DNA of 57,618 bases from Gloeocapsopsis crepidinum LEGE 06123. GTDB lineage: Bacteria; Cyanobacteriota; Cyanobacteriia; Cyanobacteriales; Chroococcidiopsidaceae. The stretch spans positions 1 to 57,618 of the forward strand of contig NZ_JADEWN010000035.1 of NCBI RefSeq assembly GCF_015207655.1, read 5' to 3'. This document shows positions 9,564 through 19,454 of this stretch, in pieces (the stretch's first letter is position 1; each line of letters opens with the position of its first letter). The notes beneath the pieces were generated by a model. It was not told where the DNA came from. It did not search any database and worked only from the letters and a program-made list of their open reading frames with translations. The position numbers and the translations under genes were made by a program.

Positions 9564-10262
9564 ATGAGTCAAACTGCGCTTAATTTAACGGCGATCGCCA
9601 TATTTTTAACGACAATGACGACTTTGCTAGGACCAATATTCAATGTATCTCCTACGCTACCAGCGATCGCAACTTTTAGCCTCTTAGGGCTTGCCACCTT
9701 AGATAGTTTCAGCTTACAAGGTAAGGGTGGTACTTTAATATTAGACTGGTTAGCAAGTTTTTCTCCCCAACATCGCGATCGCATTATTCGCCATGAAGCT
9801 GGACACTTTCTTGTCGCGCATCTTTTAGGCATTCCGGTTACAGGCTATGCTTTAAGTGCTTGGGAAGCTTTAAAACAAAAACAACCAGGACAAGGTGGGG
9901 TAAGCTTTGATGATACCGAAGTCGCATCTCAACTTGCACAAGGCACAATCTCAGCTCAATTGTTAGATCGTTACTGTACCATCTGGATGGCAGGAATCGC
10001 TGCAGAAACCTTAGTATACAATCGCGCCGAAGGTGGTGCTGACGACCGGCAACATCTTCATAGTGTGCTTTCATCGTTGGGATTTTCTGCTGCGAGTGTA
10101 GAACTGAAGCAGCGATTTTGTAGCTTACAAGCGTGTACCTTACTAAAACAAAATTGGGCAACGTATGAAGCTTTAGTTACTGCAATGCAAAAACGGACTA
10201 ATGTTGCTGAGTGTAGTGATTTAATTGATTCATTAACACCACAATCAAATTTAGTTGGTTAA
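9564..10262 (+). CDS. M41-like zinc metallopeptidase without an AAA+ domain
   Basis: A 232-residue protein with two N-terminal hydrophobic segments (about residues 7-25 and 32-48) and a metallopeptidase domain. The zinc signature H77-E-A-G-H81 lies in RIIRHEAGHFLVAHLLGIPV. A downstream acidic segment (AGIAAETLVYNRAEGGADDR) corresponds to the third-ligand region of the FtsH peptidase domain. The AAA+ ATPase module of FtsH is absent. Stand-alone M41-type proteins of this kind are found in cyanobacteria and plastids; substrate and role are unknown. It is transcribed away from the Uma2 gene. Confidence 0.8.
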   Translation: MSQTALNLTAIAIFLTTMTTLLGPIFNVSPTLPAIATFSLLGLATLDSFSLQGKGGTLILDWLASFSPQHRDRIIRHEAGHFLVAHLLGIPVTGYALSAWEALKQKQPGQGGVSFDDTEVASQLAQGTISAQLLDRYCTIWMAGIAAETLVYNRAEGGADDRQHLHSVLSSLGFSAASVELKQRFCSLQACTLLKQNWATYEALVTAMQKRTNVAECSDLIDSLTPQSNLVG

Positions 10263-10397
10263 ATACTTATTTAAGTAGTCAGTGAGGAGTGAATATTCAA
10301 TAGACCTCCAGCATGAATAGAAGATGTCCTACGACTGAAGTCGGGGCTATCCAAGCAAAGTGTACCTTCTTACATTAGAATAAGACTTTTAGCAGTC

Positions 10398-10447
10398 AGT
10401 CCACGAAGGTGGACTTTGTTTATAGTGTGCGAATTCATTCGCCCAGC
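10398..10447 (+). repeat. Dispersed palindromic repeat, copy 1
   Basis: Two adjacent hairpins: AGTCCACGAAGGTGGACT (10398-10415), and GCGAATTCATTCGC (10429-10442) joined by a short T-rich linker. The same two-hairpin unit recurs at 33145, 34559, 38083 (inverted) and 54605. Here it lies between the convergent M41-like and diguanylate cyclase genes, where it could act as a terminator. Another small hairpin, CGACTGAAGTCG, lies just upstream at about 10331. Confidence 0.8.
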
Positions 10448-10469
10448 ATTCTAGCCATTAACAATGTAG

Positions 10470-11450
10470 TTAGTCTGTGCAATCAACAATACAGTCTCTG
10501 CCAGCAGCTTTAGCTTGCAACAAATATTCGTCAGCGCGGGCTAACATCTGTACGCCTTCAGGATCGTCTGAGGCTCTAAGACAACTTGTCCCGATACTGA
10601 TTGTAATAGGAATTGCCAAATTATTGTCAATGACAAATGGTTGCTCACTCACAACGCGTTGCAATCGACGAGCAACGACTGATGCGTCTTGACAGTTAGT
10701 ATTATGCAGCAAAATCACAAATTCCTCACCACCGTAGCGAAAGGGAATGTCGTTTGATCGCAAGTTATAGCGTAAGCGCGAACTCAGTAATTTGAGAATG
10801 CGATCGCCAATCAAATGTCCGTAAGTATCATTGACAACTTTAAAATAATCGACATCTAGCATCAAAATACTTAAAGGAATTTTGTAGTTTCGGCTAGTTC
10901 TAATTTGGCGAACTAAATTACTTTCTAAAGCGCGTCTATTATTGAGTTCTGTCAAGGCATCTATATATGCGATCATTGATAGAACATCATTTTTTTGAAT
11001 CAGGTCGCGGTATTTTTTTACCTTACGTAAACCAACTTGAATATGGGCAAGTAACAAACGTGTAATTGGTTGCAACTGTTTATCTAAATTCAAATCATCT
11101 GGTAGCCATACATAAGCATCAGCAGCTTCTTCTAATGCTGTAGCAGTTGCATCAAATTCCCAATCCCAATTTGCACGCTTTCTTTCTTCGATAAGTTGTG
11201 CGCGATCCTCGACGAGAATGCAATATATCCACGATAAGGGTGCTTGCTGTTTCAGCCATTGGCAAAGATCTAAACTTTGCTCTAAGCCAGCCTGTACCAG
11301 AAGAATATCTGGTGGTCTAACCTCAATCCAATTTTGCGCTTCGTTGACATTAATAGCAAATTCTACAGTAAAGTCTTTTCCATGCCGAATCTGGTATGGC
11401 AGCTTGTCAAAAAAATCTTGTCCGCCAACAGTCAGGATTGAAGAGTGCAT
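10470..11450 (-). CDS. GGDEF diguanylate cyclase with degenerate receiver-like N-terminus
   Basis: A 326-residue protein that should make cyclic di-GMP from two GTP. The catalytic GGEEF lies at residues 240-244. An allosteric inhibitory site R231-S-N-D234 sits exactly five residues upstream, so product feedback is likely. The N-terminal 150 residues resemble a receiver domain, but PPDILLVQAG has Gln where the phospho-acceptor Asp would be expected, suggesting a pseudo-receiver. No partner kinase is adjacent. It diverges from leuS across about 600 bp. Confidence 0.88.
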   Translation of the reverse strand: MHSSILTVGGQDFFDKLPYQIRHGKDFTVEFAINVNEAQNWIEVRPPDILLVQAGLEQSLDLCQWLKQQAPLSWIYCILVEDRAQLIEERKRANWDWEFDATATALEEAADAYVWLPDDLNLDKQLQPITRLLLAHIQVGLRKVKKYRDLIQKNDVLSMIAYIDALTELNNRRALESNLVRQIRTSRNYKIPLSILMLDVDYFKVVNDTYGHLIGDRILKLLSSRLRYNLRSNDIPFRYGGEEFVILLHNTNCQDASVVARRLQRVVSEQPFVIDNNLAIPITISIGTSCLRASDDPEGVQMLARADEYLLQAKAAGRDCIVDCTD

Positions 11451-12066
11451 GGTAACGCTATGTGCTCAATCTCAAATATGTAGCCTTTAGTACTCATAAA
11501 ATGTATTTGCATTTACCCTAGTTTTAATTTTAAAGTCACAATTTTTACTGTTGTTTATAATTTTATTTGAAATTGCTTGCGTATATTTCATATCATGTGG
11601 CATTCTTAGTTATTCATAAGTGCTTGGTATTTCACCTATCGTCTTGTCTCATTGTTTGTAGAAAAACAGTCTCTTCATCCATATTTATTAATCATTAAAC
11701 TAGGAGATCGCTTCTGAACAGTAAGTAATAAATTTAATTATATTACCTACGTATTATCACCCATAAAAAAATAGTATCACTCAAAAGACTATACTTTTGT
11801 CAAATCTTTATGCTTGTTATATCAACCATTTAAGATTTTAAAAAAAATTAAGAAAAATAGGGAGTGCGAAAAAGTGAGAAAAGGTCAGAAATAAAGTCAG
11901 TAAAGTGTTAGTGACACAAGACGAAATTGTATAAATACTCAGTATTTTATCGTATAGATCTATACATATATACTAACTAAGTAACTTTTGGTTCTGGCAA
12001 AGACCTTTATTTGCACCGAGAACCATCTAAAATATGGGGACAGAGACAATAACAGGAGTGACTTTC
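11451..12066. other. Long AT-rich divergent intergenic region upstream of leuS
   Basis: About 600 nt without a supportable gene, between the starts of the diguanylate cyclase and leuS. It is rich in A/T runs. It holds a perfect 14-nt palindrome, GTATAGATCTATAC (11952-11965). It must contain both promoters, but no clear -35/-10 pair, T-box or other riboswitch was recognised. Confidence 0.6.
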
Positions 12067-14610
12067 GTGGAGTCGCGTTACAACCCCGCAGCAATCGAGG
12101 AAAAGTGGCAACAAATTTGGGCTGATCTTGGTTTAGATAAAACTCAGACAGATAGTGCTAAGCAAAAATTTTATGCGCTATCAATGTTTCCCTATCCATC
12201 GGGTAGCCTGCATATGGGTCACGTTCGTAACTATGTGATTACGGATGTTATTGCCCGACAAAAACGGATGCAAGGATATCGGGTATTACACCCCATGGGT
12301 TGGGACGCTTTTGGTTTACCAGCAGAAAATGCAGCGATTGATCGCGGAATACCGCCTGCAAAGTGGACGTATCAAAATATTGTCCAGATGCGATCGCAAT
12401 TGCAACGCCTAGGCTTATCAATTGACTGGGATCGCGAAGTCGCCACCTGTTCGCCTGAGTATTACAAGTGGACGCAGTGGATTTTTTTACAATTTCTCAA
12501 AGCAGGACTTGCATATCAAAAAGAAGCCGCAGTCAATTGGGATCCGATCGATCAAACTGTTCTCGCCAACGAACAAGTAGACAGCGAAGGGCGATCGTGG
12601 CGCAGTGGTGCGAAAGTTGAACGCAAATTATTGCGTCAATGGTTCTTGAAAATTACTGACTACGCCGAAGAATTGTTGAATGATTTAGATAAGTTGCCAG
12701 GATGGCCCGATCGCGTCAAGTTAATGCAAGCGAACTGGATTGGTAAATCAATCGGTGCGTACTTGGAATTTCCCCTTGTCGATTCGGATGAAAAAATCGG
12801 CGTTTACACAACACGCCCTGATACTGTTTATGGCGTCACGTATGTTGTCTTAGCACCCGAACATCCTTTAACAAAGCGCGTCACCACGCCCGAACAGCAA
12901 GCCTCAGTAGAAGCATTCGTGCAAGAAGTTGCAAACCAAAGTGAATTAGAACGTACCGCCGAAGATAAACCGAAGCGGGGAATTCCCACAGGTGGTAAAG
13001 CAATTCATCCTTTCACTGACGAAGAAATTCCAATTTGGATTGCGGATTATGTTTTGTATGAATACGGTACTGGTGCAGTGATGGGAGTTCCCGCCCACGA
13101 TGTGCGTGATTTCAAATTTGCCCAAGAAAAGAGTTTACCAATCAAAGTTGTGATTGTTCCTGAAAACGGAGATGCATCAACACTAGCAGCATATACAGAA
13201 CCAGGAATTGTGGTAAATTCGGGTGAATTTGATGGCATGATTTCTACGAATGCGAAAGAAGCGATCGTCAAACACGCCGAGAAACATGGTTTTGGTAATG
13301 CACGAATTCAGTATCGCCTGCGCGATTGGTTGATTTCTCGACAGCGATATTGGGGCGCACCCATTCCAGTAATTCATTGCCCTAACTGTGGCATAGTCCC
13401 AGTTCCCGATGAAGATTTACCTGTAGAGTTGCCAGAAGAAGTTGAATTTACAGGTCGTGGTGGTTCGCCTTTAACGCAATTAGACTGGGTAAATGTGCCT
13501 TGTCCAACTTGTGGAACACCAGCCAAGCGGGAAGCTGACACGATGGATACATTTATTGATTCGTCGTGGTATTACTTGCGTTATCCTGATGCAAGAAACG
13601 ATCAACAGGCGTTTGATCCAGCAAAAACGAATGACTGGATGCCAGTCGATCAATATGTAGGTGGTATTGAACACGCAATTTTGCACTTGTTGTACTCGCG
13701 ATTCTTTACTAAAGTGTTGCGCGATCGCGGCTTATTAAACTTCGACGAACCTTTCCAGCGTCTATTAACTCAAGGAATGGTGCAAGGAATAACCTACAAA
13801 AACCCTGTAACTGGTAAATACATTGCACCCGCACAAGTTGATCCTAACGATCCTAAAGATCCCGAAACTGGCGAACTGTTGCAAGTCTTCTATGAGAAGA
13901 TGTCTAAATCTAAATACAACGGCATTGATCCTGAAGAAGTCTTAGCTAAGTACGGTGTGGATACTGCACGGATGTTTATTTTGTTTAAAGCACCTCCAGA
14001 AAAAGACTTAGAGTGGGAAGACGCCGATGTTGAAGGACAATTCCGCTTTTTAAATCGCGTTTGGCGTTTAGTCACCGATTACAGCAATCAACCAGCAGTT
14101 GCGAGTCAGCAAGCATTAACCAAACCAGAAAAAGAACTGCGACGGGCGATTCACACTGCAATTAAAGCTGTGAGTGAAGACTTAGAAGGCGAATATCAAT
14201 TTAATACCGCCGTTTCTGAGTTAATGAAATTAAGTAACGCACTTGCTGATGCACCGTGTAAAGACTCGGCAATTTATGCTGAAGGTATTCAAAGTTTACT
14301 AATATTGCTAGCACCTTTTGCACCTCATATTGCTGAGGAATTGTGGCACAGTTTAGGTAACACCGAATCAATTCACATCCAACCTTGGTTGAAATACGAT
14401 GAATCAGCCTTAGTCGCTGACGAAATCACGTTAGTAGTTCAAATCAACGGTAAAAAACGCGGTGACTTACAAGTACCCGCGCAAGCTGACAAAGCTGAAC
14501 TTGAAAAGTTTGCCCGCGAATCTGAAGCTGCGCAGCGTTACATCGAAGGTAAAGACGTAAAAAAGGTCATTGTTGTACCTGGAAAACTTGTCAACTTCGT
14601 CGTTGGATAA
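12067..14610 (+). CDS. leuS: Leucyl-tRNA synthetase
   Basis: A cytosolic class I synthetase that charges tRNA-Leu with leucine. The HIGH-type motif is HMGH (residues 49-52) in [16 protein letters not shown], and KMSKS lies at residues 611-615. The editing (CP1) domain ([20 protein letters not shown], then [12 protein letters not shown]) and zinc-binding cysteines (CPNCG, CPTCG) are present. The length of 847 residues is normal. The longest frame begins at ATG 12034, but the GTG at 12067 has AGGAG 8 nt upstream and gives the family-typical N-terminus ([14 protein letters not shown]), so it is preferred. Confidence 0.95.
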   Translation: MESRYNPAAIEEKWQQIWADLGLDKTQTDSAKQKFYALSMFPYPSGSLHMGHVRNYVITDVIARQKRMQGYRVLHPMGWDAFGLPAENAAIDRGIPPAKWTYQNIVQMRSQLQRLGLSIDWDREVATCSPEYYKWTQWIFLQFLKAGLAYQKEAAVNWDPIDQTVLANEQVDSEGRSWRSGAKVERKLLRQWFLKITDYAEELLNDLDKLPGWPDRVKLMQANWIGKSIGAYLEFPLVDSDEKIGVYTTRPDTVYGVTYVVLAPEHPLTKRVTTPEQQASVEAFVQEVANQSELERTAEDKPKRGIPTGGKAIHPFTDEEIPIWIADYVLYEYGTGAVMGVPAHDVRDFKFAQEKSLPIKVVIVPENGDASTLAAYTEPGIVVNSGEFDGMISTNAKEAIVKHAEKHGFGNARIQYRLRDWLISRQRYWGAPIPVIHCPNCGIVPVPDEDLPVELPEEVEFTGRGGSPLTQLDWVNVPCPTCGTPAKREADTMDTFIDSSWYYLRYPDARNDQQAFDPAKTNDWMPVDQYVGGIEHAILHLLYSRFFTKVLRDRGLLNFDEPFQRLLTQGMVQGITYKNPVTGKYIAPAQVDPNDPKDPETGELLQVFYEKMSKSKYNGIDPEEVLAKYGVDTARMFILFKAPPEKDLEWEDADVEGQFRFLNRVWRLVTDYSNQPAVASQQALTKPEKELRRAIHTAIKAVSEDLEGEYQFNTAVSELMKLSNALADAPCKDSAIYAEGIQSLLILLAPFAPHIAEELWHSLGNTESIHIQPWLKYDESALVADEITLVVQINGKKRGDLQVPAQADKAELEKFARESEAAQRYIEGKDVKKVIVVPGKLVNFVVG

Positions 14611-14655
14611 GATATTTTCAGCGTAGAGTGATGAACTAAGTAAGCTGATATAAGT

Positions 14656-14684
14656 GCAGAGTTTTTATGCTCTGCCTCTTTTTT
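14656..14684 (+). terminator. Intrinsic terminator of leuS
   Basis: A 6-bp stem GCAGAG/CTCTGC with an 8-nt loop (TTTTTATG), followed by CTC and six or more T. It lies 46 nt after the leuS stop and before the next small gene. Confidence 0.7.
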
Positions 14685-14706
14685 ACCAATTGTGCATTTG
14701 ATCTTG

Positions 14707-15009
14707 ATGGTTGCGATCGCCCACTCCAAAAATAATATCCCAATTCGACTACCAGACGAGCGGTGGCAACACATTCTTGAAGAACATCCCGAACTTGTTG
14801 ACAGCAAAACAAAACTTCTTGAAGTGATTTCTCAACCTAAATGTATTCTAGAAGGTAGAGAAGGCGAACTGTTAGCTATGCAAGAAATTCAGCCAGGAAA
14901 GTGGTTAGTAGTCGCTTACCGAGAACTCATTAACGATGGATTTGTCATTACAGCATTTTTGACGTGCCGTCGTCAATACTTAACTCGCAGGAGACAAATA
15001 TGGCCTTAG
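14707..15009 (+). CDS. Small PBECR/RNase-fold-like protein, possible toxin
   Basis: About 100 residues. The pattern IRLPDERWQHILEEHPEL, then LEVISQPKCILEG, LLAMQEIQPGKWLVVAYREL and DGFVITAFLT resembles small proteins with a barnase/EndoU/RelE-like nuclease fold (PBECR-type), with a conserved His in the EEHPEL motif. A GTG at 14692 is possible, but the ATG at 14707 gives the usual N-terminus (MVAIAHSKNN). Its stop overlaps the start of the downstream DUF2283 gene by 10 nt, a toxin/antitoxin-like arrangement. Nuclease or toxin activity is inference only. Confidence 0.6.
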   Translation: MVAIAHSKNNIPIRLPDERWQHILEEHPELVDSKTKLLEVISQPKCILEGREGELLAMQEIQPGKWLVVAYRELINDGFVITAFLTCRRQYLTRRRQIWP

Positions 15010-15239
15010 CTAGTATTGATGTTAATCTATACATAAAATTAGTGACTAATATTAAACATCTTCCTTCCCAAGATTTTTATCTATCTTACGATGCTGAAGC
15101 AGATGTAGTATATATTAATTTCCAAAACCCTGCTGCAACTGCTGATGACAGTGAACTTACAAATGATGATATTATTATTCGCTACAACAAGCATGAAGAA
15201 ATCATTGGTTTAACTATTTTACACGCTAGTAAGCGTTAA
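15000..15239 (+). CDS. DUF2283 family protein, possible antitoxin partner
   Basis: A 79-residue protein beginning MALASIDVNLYIKLVTN, with the DUF2283 core FYLSYDAEADVVYINFQNPA, followed by DDIIIRYNKHEEIIGLTILH. AGGAG lies about 6 nt upstream of the ATG at 15000, inside the end of the preceding gene; a longer frame from 14964 is less likely. DUF2283 genes are commonly paired with small toxin-like genes in cyanobacteria. The galU-type gene begins 3 nt downstream, so all three may share a transcript. Confidence 0.75.
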   Translation: MALASIDVNLYIKLVTNIKHLPSQDFYLSYDAEADVVYINFQNPAATADDSELTNDDIIIRYNKHEEIIGLTILHASKR

Positions 15240-15242
15240 TGA

Positions 15243-16157
15243 ATGCTTGAAAATATGCAGATAAATTATCCCAAAAAAATTCGCAAAGCAGTAATTCCCG
15301 CAGCAGGGTTCGGAACTCGTTTATTCCCAGCAACCAAAGCTATTAAAAAAGAACTCTTTCCGATTATTGATAAAGATGGAAGAGCAAAACCTGTGATTCA
15401 ACTTATTGTAGAAGAAGCGGTCAACGCCGGAATTGAAGAAGTTGGTATCGTTATACAAACAAGCGATCGCTCTCTTTTTGAAGATTTCTTTAAATCCCCA
15501 CCTAAACACGAACTTCTGCAAAAATTATCACCACAAAATCAAAAATATAGCGAGTATCTCCAAGATTTAGGTAGTAAAATAACAATCCTGACGCAGGATA
15601 CACAAGAAGGCTATGGTCATGCAGTATTTTGTGCTAAAGAATGGGTAAATAACGAACCTTTTCTATTAATGTTAGGCGATCATATCTATGACTCTAACAC
15701 TGAAAAATCTTGTACTGCACAAGTTTTAGATATTTATAACCAAGTTAATCAAAGTACAATCGGCTTAACAATAATGCCAGCAGAAATGATTCATAAAGCT
15801 GGTTGTATTGCAGGTAATTGGCAACACGAGTCAATTCTTATTGTTACGCAAGTTTATGAGAAACCCTCAATTGAATATGCGCGTCAGCACTTACGTGTAG
15901 AGGGAATACCGGAAGACGAATTCTTGTGTATCTTTGGTTTATACGCATTATCACCAAAGTTGTTTGACTTTTTAGAAGAAAATATTAGGAATGACATGCG
16001 CGATCGCGGCGAATTTCAATTAACATCTGCACTCGATCAACTACGAGAAGCCGAAGGAATGACAGGCTACATTGTTGAGGGACATTGTTTTGATACAGGA
16101 ATGCCTGATGCTTATCTGCAAACTATGATTAATTTCAGAAAGAAAACTGATTCTTAA
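15243..16157 (+). CDS. galU: UTP-glucose-1-phosphate uridylyltransferase family (GalU-like)
   Basis: A 304-residue sugar nucleotidyltransferase that should form UDP-glucose from UTP and glucose-1-phosphate, feeding glycolipid and polysaccharide synthesis. The N-terminal signature AVIPAAGFGTRLFPATKAIK is the GalU nucleotide-binding loop. Further matches are GYGHAVFCAKE, LMLGDHIYDS and the C-terminal GHCFDTGMPDAYLQTM. The start has no strong ribosome-binding site and follows the DUF2283 stop by 3 nt, suggesting translational coupling. The exact substrate within the family is not settled by sequence. Confidence 0.85.
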   Translation: MLENMQINYPKKIRKAVIPAAGFGTRLFPATKAIKKELFPIIDKDGRAKPVIQLIVEEAVNAGIEEVGIVIQTSDRSLFEDFFKSPPKHELLQKLSPQNQKYSEYLQDLGSKITILTQDTQEGYGHAVFCAKEWVNNEPFLLMLGDHIYDSNTEKSCTAQVLDIYNQVNQSTIGLTIMPAEMIHKAGCIAGNWQHESILIVTQVYEKPSIEYARQHLRVEGIPEDEFLCIFGLYALSPKLFDFLEENIRNDMRDRGEFQLTSALDQLREAEGMTGYIVEGHCFDTGMPDAYLQTMINFRKKTDS

Positions 16158-16193
16158 TGTATATACTTAAGCGTAGATTACTTTGGTTTATCA

Positions 16194-16841
16194 ATGTATT
16201 TGACAATTACTAAAGACAACATTGACTTGCCACTAGGTGCAGAAGTAATCTTACGTCACCAATCTTGGATAGACTACCAAGAGTTATTAACAAGTCGTCA
16301 AGATAAAGCAGCAATTAAAATCTATTTTGACGCAACAACGCACGAGATTCGCATCATAGCACCTTTGCCCGAACATGGTAAGAAATCTGATACTCTTTCA
16401 GATTTAGTAAAGAGTCTTTTGCGTCACCTAAGAAAAGATTGGGAAAGCTTTGATTCAATTACACTAAAACGGTTTGAAAAGAAAGGAGTAGAACCAGATG
16501 CTTGCTTTTATATTCAAAATCGTGAAGCAATCTTAGGAAAAGAAAGAATTGATTTAGAAAGCGATCCGCCTCCTGATTTAGCACTTGAAATAGATTTGAC
16601 ATCATTTACAAAGTTTGAAGATTACACGGCTATTGGTGTTCCGGAACTTTGGATCTACCGCAATCAAACACTGAATATTTATCTTTTTGATGGGCAGCAG
16701 TATCGAGAAAGCTTAAAAAGTTCACTATTTCCAACGATTCCTGTCAAAGAACTGATTCCCATATATGTAGAACGTGCTTGGAATGCAGGTTCTAGTGTTG
16801 CCTTAAGAGAATTTGAAAACATTCTGCGAGAGCAATATTAG
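16194..16841 (+). CDS. Uma2-family restriction-endonuclease-like protein
   Basis: A 215-residue Uma2 protein of the subgroup starting with DUF820-like strands (LTITKDNIDLPLGAEVIL). The nuclease-like core reads GVEPDACFYIQN (Asp), then PPDLALEIDLTS (Glu) and GVPELWIYRN. It has the same strand as the galU-type gene, 36 nt after it. The function of the family is unknown. The three Uma2 loci here are clearly different from each other in sequence, so they are not a recent local duplication. Confidence 0.85.
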   Translation: MYLTITKDNIDLPLGAEVILRHQSWIDYQELLTSRQDKAAIKIYFDATTHEIRIIAPLPEHGKKSDTLSDLVKSLLRHLRKDWESFDSITLKRFEKKGVEPDACFYIQNREAILGKERIDLESDPPPDLALEIDLTSFTKFEDYTAIGVPELWIYRNQTLNIYLFDGQQYRESLKSSLFPTIPVKELIPIYVERAWNAGSSVALREFENILREQY

Positions 16842-16854
16842 CGACGATCGCACT

Positions 16855-17745
16855 TCAACAACGCGCAGAACGCGGTAACATAAATTCCTTACCTTCAGCT
16901 GCAAACTCACCGCGTACCATCAAAAATGCCTCGTCTAGTACGTGGGGAACAGCTTGAAAATTTGCATTTAGGCGATCGGGACTAAAGTATACTATAATTT
17001 CCTTAATAGGTTGGGAAATTCTTGCCAAAATTGCATCTAATGTGGGAATATTCGTTCCTACCAAATCAAAAAGCTTGAGTTGAGTATCTTCAATTTCCAT
17101 ACAAATCATCACATCTAAATCTTCTGCATAGTACAGAGGACGAGTTGCTTCATTGACACAAAATAAAGCTTTCTCCTGCTGTGGTAAAACTCCGACAATA
17201 TTTGAGACAGGGGTACGAGTTTCTAAAAGTCGATGCAGTAGTTTGACATCGTTTGAGTTGGAAAAATTTAATAGTCGCAGACGATCGCTACTTCCTATTG
17301 AATCACACTGCGTCACAAACTTGTGTTCTTCCACGACACGAAAGCCAAAAGTTTCATATAATTCAGGTTGTGATGTTGTGAGGACTAATGTTTCATAACG
17401 GCGATCGCAATAATCCAGCACTTCCGTCATAATTTCCCGATAATATCCCCGCCGACGATATTCAGGATGCGTTGCAACAGCGTGAATTCCTCCTGCCGTC
17501 ACACTTTCGCCCATAATGTTGAGTGGAATTTCTAAAACGCCGACGTGTGAAACCGCGATGTCATCGTGAACCCGCATAAACGGAGTAGAAGCAGTCTCCC
17601 AAGGTGCGCCCAGTTTTCTTGCAGATTCGACTAAGTTGCTGATATCAAAACCAAAACTAGAAAATACGGTTTCTAGCAATGTAAACAATCGTTTGTATAA
17701 AGTGGGATCGCAAGAAAAGGACTGTTGAAAGTATTGTTGATTCAT
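16855..17745 (-). CDS. GNAT-family N-acetyltransferase
   Basis: A 296-residue protein with an N-terminal GNAT domain. The acetyl-CoA loop is seen in GGIHAVATHPEYRRRGYYRE (R/Q-x-x-G-x-G/A form), followed by the beta-5/alpha-4 segment TLVLTTSQPELYETFGFRVV. The C-terminal half is poorly conserved, with no domain I can name. The substrate is unknown. It is convergent with the Uma2 gene, with only 13 nt between the stops. Confidence 0.82.
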   Translation of the reverse strand: MNQQYFQQSFSCDPTLYKRLFTLLETVFSSFGFDISNLVESARKLGAPWETASTPFMRVHDDIAVSHVGVLEIPLNIMGESVTAGGIHAVATHPEYRRRGYYREIMTEVLDYCDRRYETLVLTTSQPELYETFGFRVVEEHKFVTQCDSIGSSDRLRLLNFSNSNDVKLLHRLLETRTPVSNIVGVLPQQEKALFCVNEATRPLYYAEDLDVMICMEIEDTQLKLFDLVGTNIPTLDAILARISQPIKEIIVYFSPDRLNANFQAVPHVLDEAFLMVRGEFAAEGKEFMLPRSARC

Positions 17746-17835
17746 AGTTTAGCCGATAATCCCTTTAGTAGTATTCAGTTTATACTACATATACTACACA
17801 GTATTATTATGAATTCCGGCAATGCGTACGCAGTT

Positions 17836-19365
17836 TTAGTGCAAAAAGTGGCGTATTCCTGTAAATACCATCACTAAGCCTAAATCATTCGCCGCATTAA
17901 TTGAATCTTGATCGCGCATACTACCACCAGGTTGCACAATCGCAGAGATTCCCGCAGCAGCAGCAGTTTTTACCGAGTCATCAAACGGAAAGAAACCATC
18001 ACTTGCTAAGAATCCACCCTTAGCTTTTTCTCCGGCTTGATCTAAAGCAATTTGCACTGAACCAACACGATTCATTTGCCCTGCACCAACTCCCGCAGTC
18101 GTGCGATCGCGCGTAACAACAATTGCATTCGACTTGACGTGCTTGCAAACTTTCCAGGCAAACAATAATTCTGCTAATTGTTCTGGTGTCGGTTGCTTTT
18201 GTGTTACAACTTGCCACTTATGAGTATCAGCAACAACATCATCTGCTGCTTGTACCAAAAATCCACCTGCAATAACTTTGACTGTTTCTTTTGGTCCTGC
18301 ACTCAAGTTTGGTAAAATCAAAACACGCACTTTAGATTTAGCTGCTAATATCTCCTGGGCGTCTGCATCACAACCAGGTGCAACCACACACTCTAAAAAT
18401 GTCTTCGTTAACTCTGTTGCTGTTGCAGCATCAATTGAGTGATTTAGAGCAACAATTCCACCGAAAGCCGAAACTGAATCAGCATTAAAAGCTTTAGTAT
18501 AAGCTTCTACAAGAGAATCTCCCAAGGCAACACCACAAGGATTTGTGTGCTTAATAATCGTTGCTGCTGGTGTATCTGTAAATTCAGTAGTAATTCGCCG
18601 CGCTGCTTCTAAATCGACTAAGTTGTTGTAACTCAGTTCCTTTCCCTGAAGTTTCGTAGCTGCCGCCCATCCACTTGCAATAGCACCACTTTGATACCAA
18701 ACTGCCTCCTGATGCGGATTCTCCCCATACCGCAAAGCCTGCACTTGTGTCCCCTCAAGTGTATAGTGTTGTGATAATTCCTGACCTCTCAAATAAGATG
18801 CGATCGCCTGGTCATACCCCGATGTATGAGAAAATGTCTTAATTGCACATTCTTGGCGAAACTCTAGAGATGCTTCGCCATTGTGTTGACGTAATTCTTG
18901 TAAATAAGCATCGTAGCTTGCGGGGTCACACAATACTGTGAGGTAAGCATAATTCTTTGCTGCTGCTCTGAGCATAGCAGGACCGCCAATATCAATTTGT
19001 TCAACGGCATCTGCTAAGGTGACATCAGGTTTAGCGATCGTCTGTTCAAAAGGGTACAAGTTAACAACAACTAAATTGATCGGGCGAATCTGATTATTTT
19101 CTAAATCTGTTAGATCTTGTGGAACATCACGACGCGCCAAAATACCGCCATGAATTCGTGGATGTAACGTTTTGACTCTTCCACCCAAAATTTCAGGTGA
19201 ACCAGTGTATTCAGCCACTTTTGTTACTGGTAATCCTGCATCTTTCAATACTTGAGCTGTACCACCACTGCTGATCAGGTCAAAGCCAAATTCTGCAGCT
19301 AAACTCCGCGCAAAATCAACCAACCCAGTTTTATTAGATACACTCAGCAGTGCCAAACGCGCCAT
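17836..19365 (-). CDS. purH: Bifunctional AICAR formyltransferase/IMP cyclohydrolase
   Basis: It performs the last two steps of IMP synthesis. Residues 1 to about 195 form the MGS-like cyclohydrolase domain (ALLSVSNKTGLVDFA, GRVKTLHPRIHGGILARRD), and the rest is the AICAR transformylase domain (LRYGENPHQEAVWYQ, IIKHTNPCGVALG, SNAIVVTRD, ending SIVQPGGSMRDQDSINAAND in slightly shifted form). The length of 509 residues is normal. The frame opens at TTG 19371, but the ATG two codons in (MARLALLSV) is the family start. It is monocistronic as far as can be seen. Confidence 0.96.
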   Translation of the reverse strand: MARLALLSVSNKTGLVDFARSLAAEFGFDLISSGGTAQVLKDAGLPVTKVAEYTGSPEILGGRVKTLHPRIHGGILARRDVPQDLTDLENNQIRPINLVVVNLYPFEQTIAKPDVTLADAVEQIDIGGPAMLRAAAKNYAYLTVLCDPASYDAYLQELRQHNGEASLEFRQECAIKTFSHTSGYDQAIASYLRGQELSQHYTLEGTQVQALRYGENPHQEAVWYQSGAIASGWAAATKLQGKELSYNNLVDLEAARRITTEFTDTPAATIIKHTNPCGVALGDSLVEAYTKAFNADSVSAFGGIVALNHSIDAATATELTKTFLECVVAPGCDADAQEILAAKSKVRVLILPNLSAGPKETVKVIAGGFLVQAADDVVADTHKWQVVTQKQPTPEQLAELLFAWKVCKHVKSNAIVVTRDRTTAGVGAGQMNRVGSVQIALDQAGEKAKGGFLASDGFFPFDDSVKTAAAAGISAIVQPGGSMRDQDSINAANDLGLVMVFTGIRHFLH

Positions 19366-19454
19366 ATGCAACTTCCTTATTTCTGAATTAAAAATGATAC
19401 CATTTTTTATAGCTCAAAGATTCATATCTAGTCACTGGCATCCAAGCTCACTCT

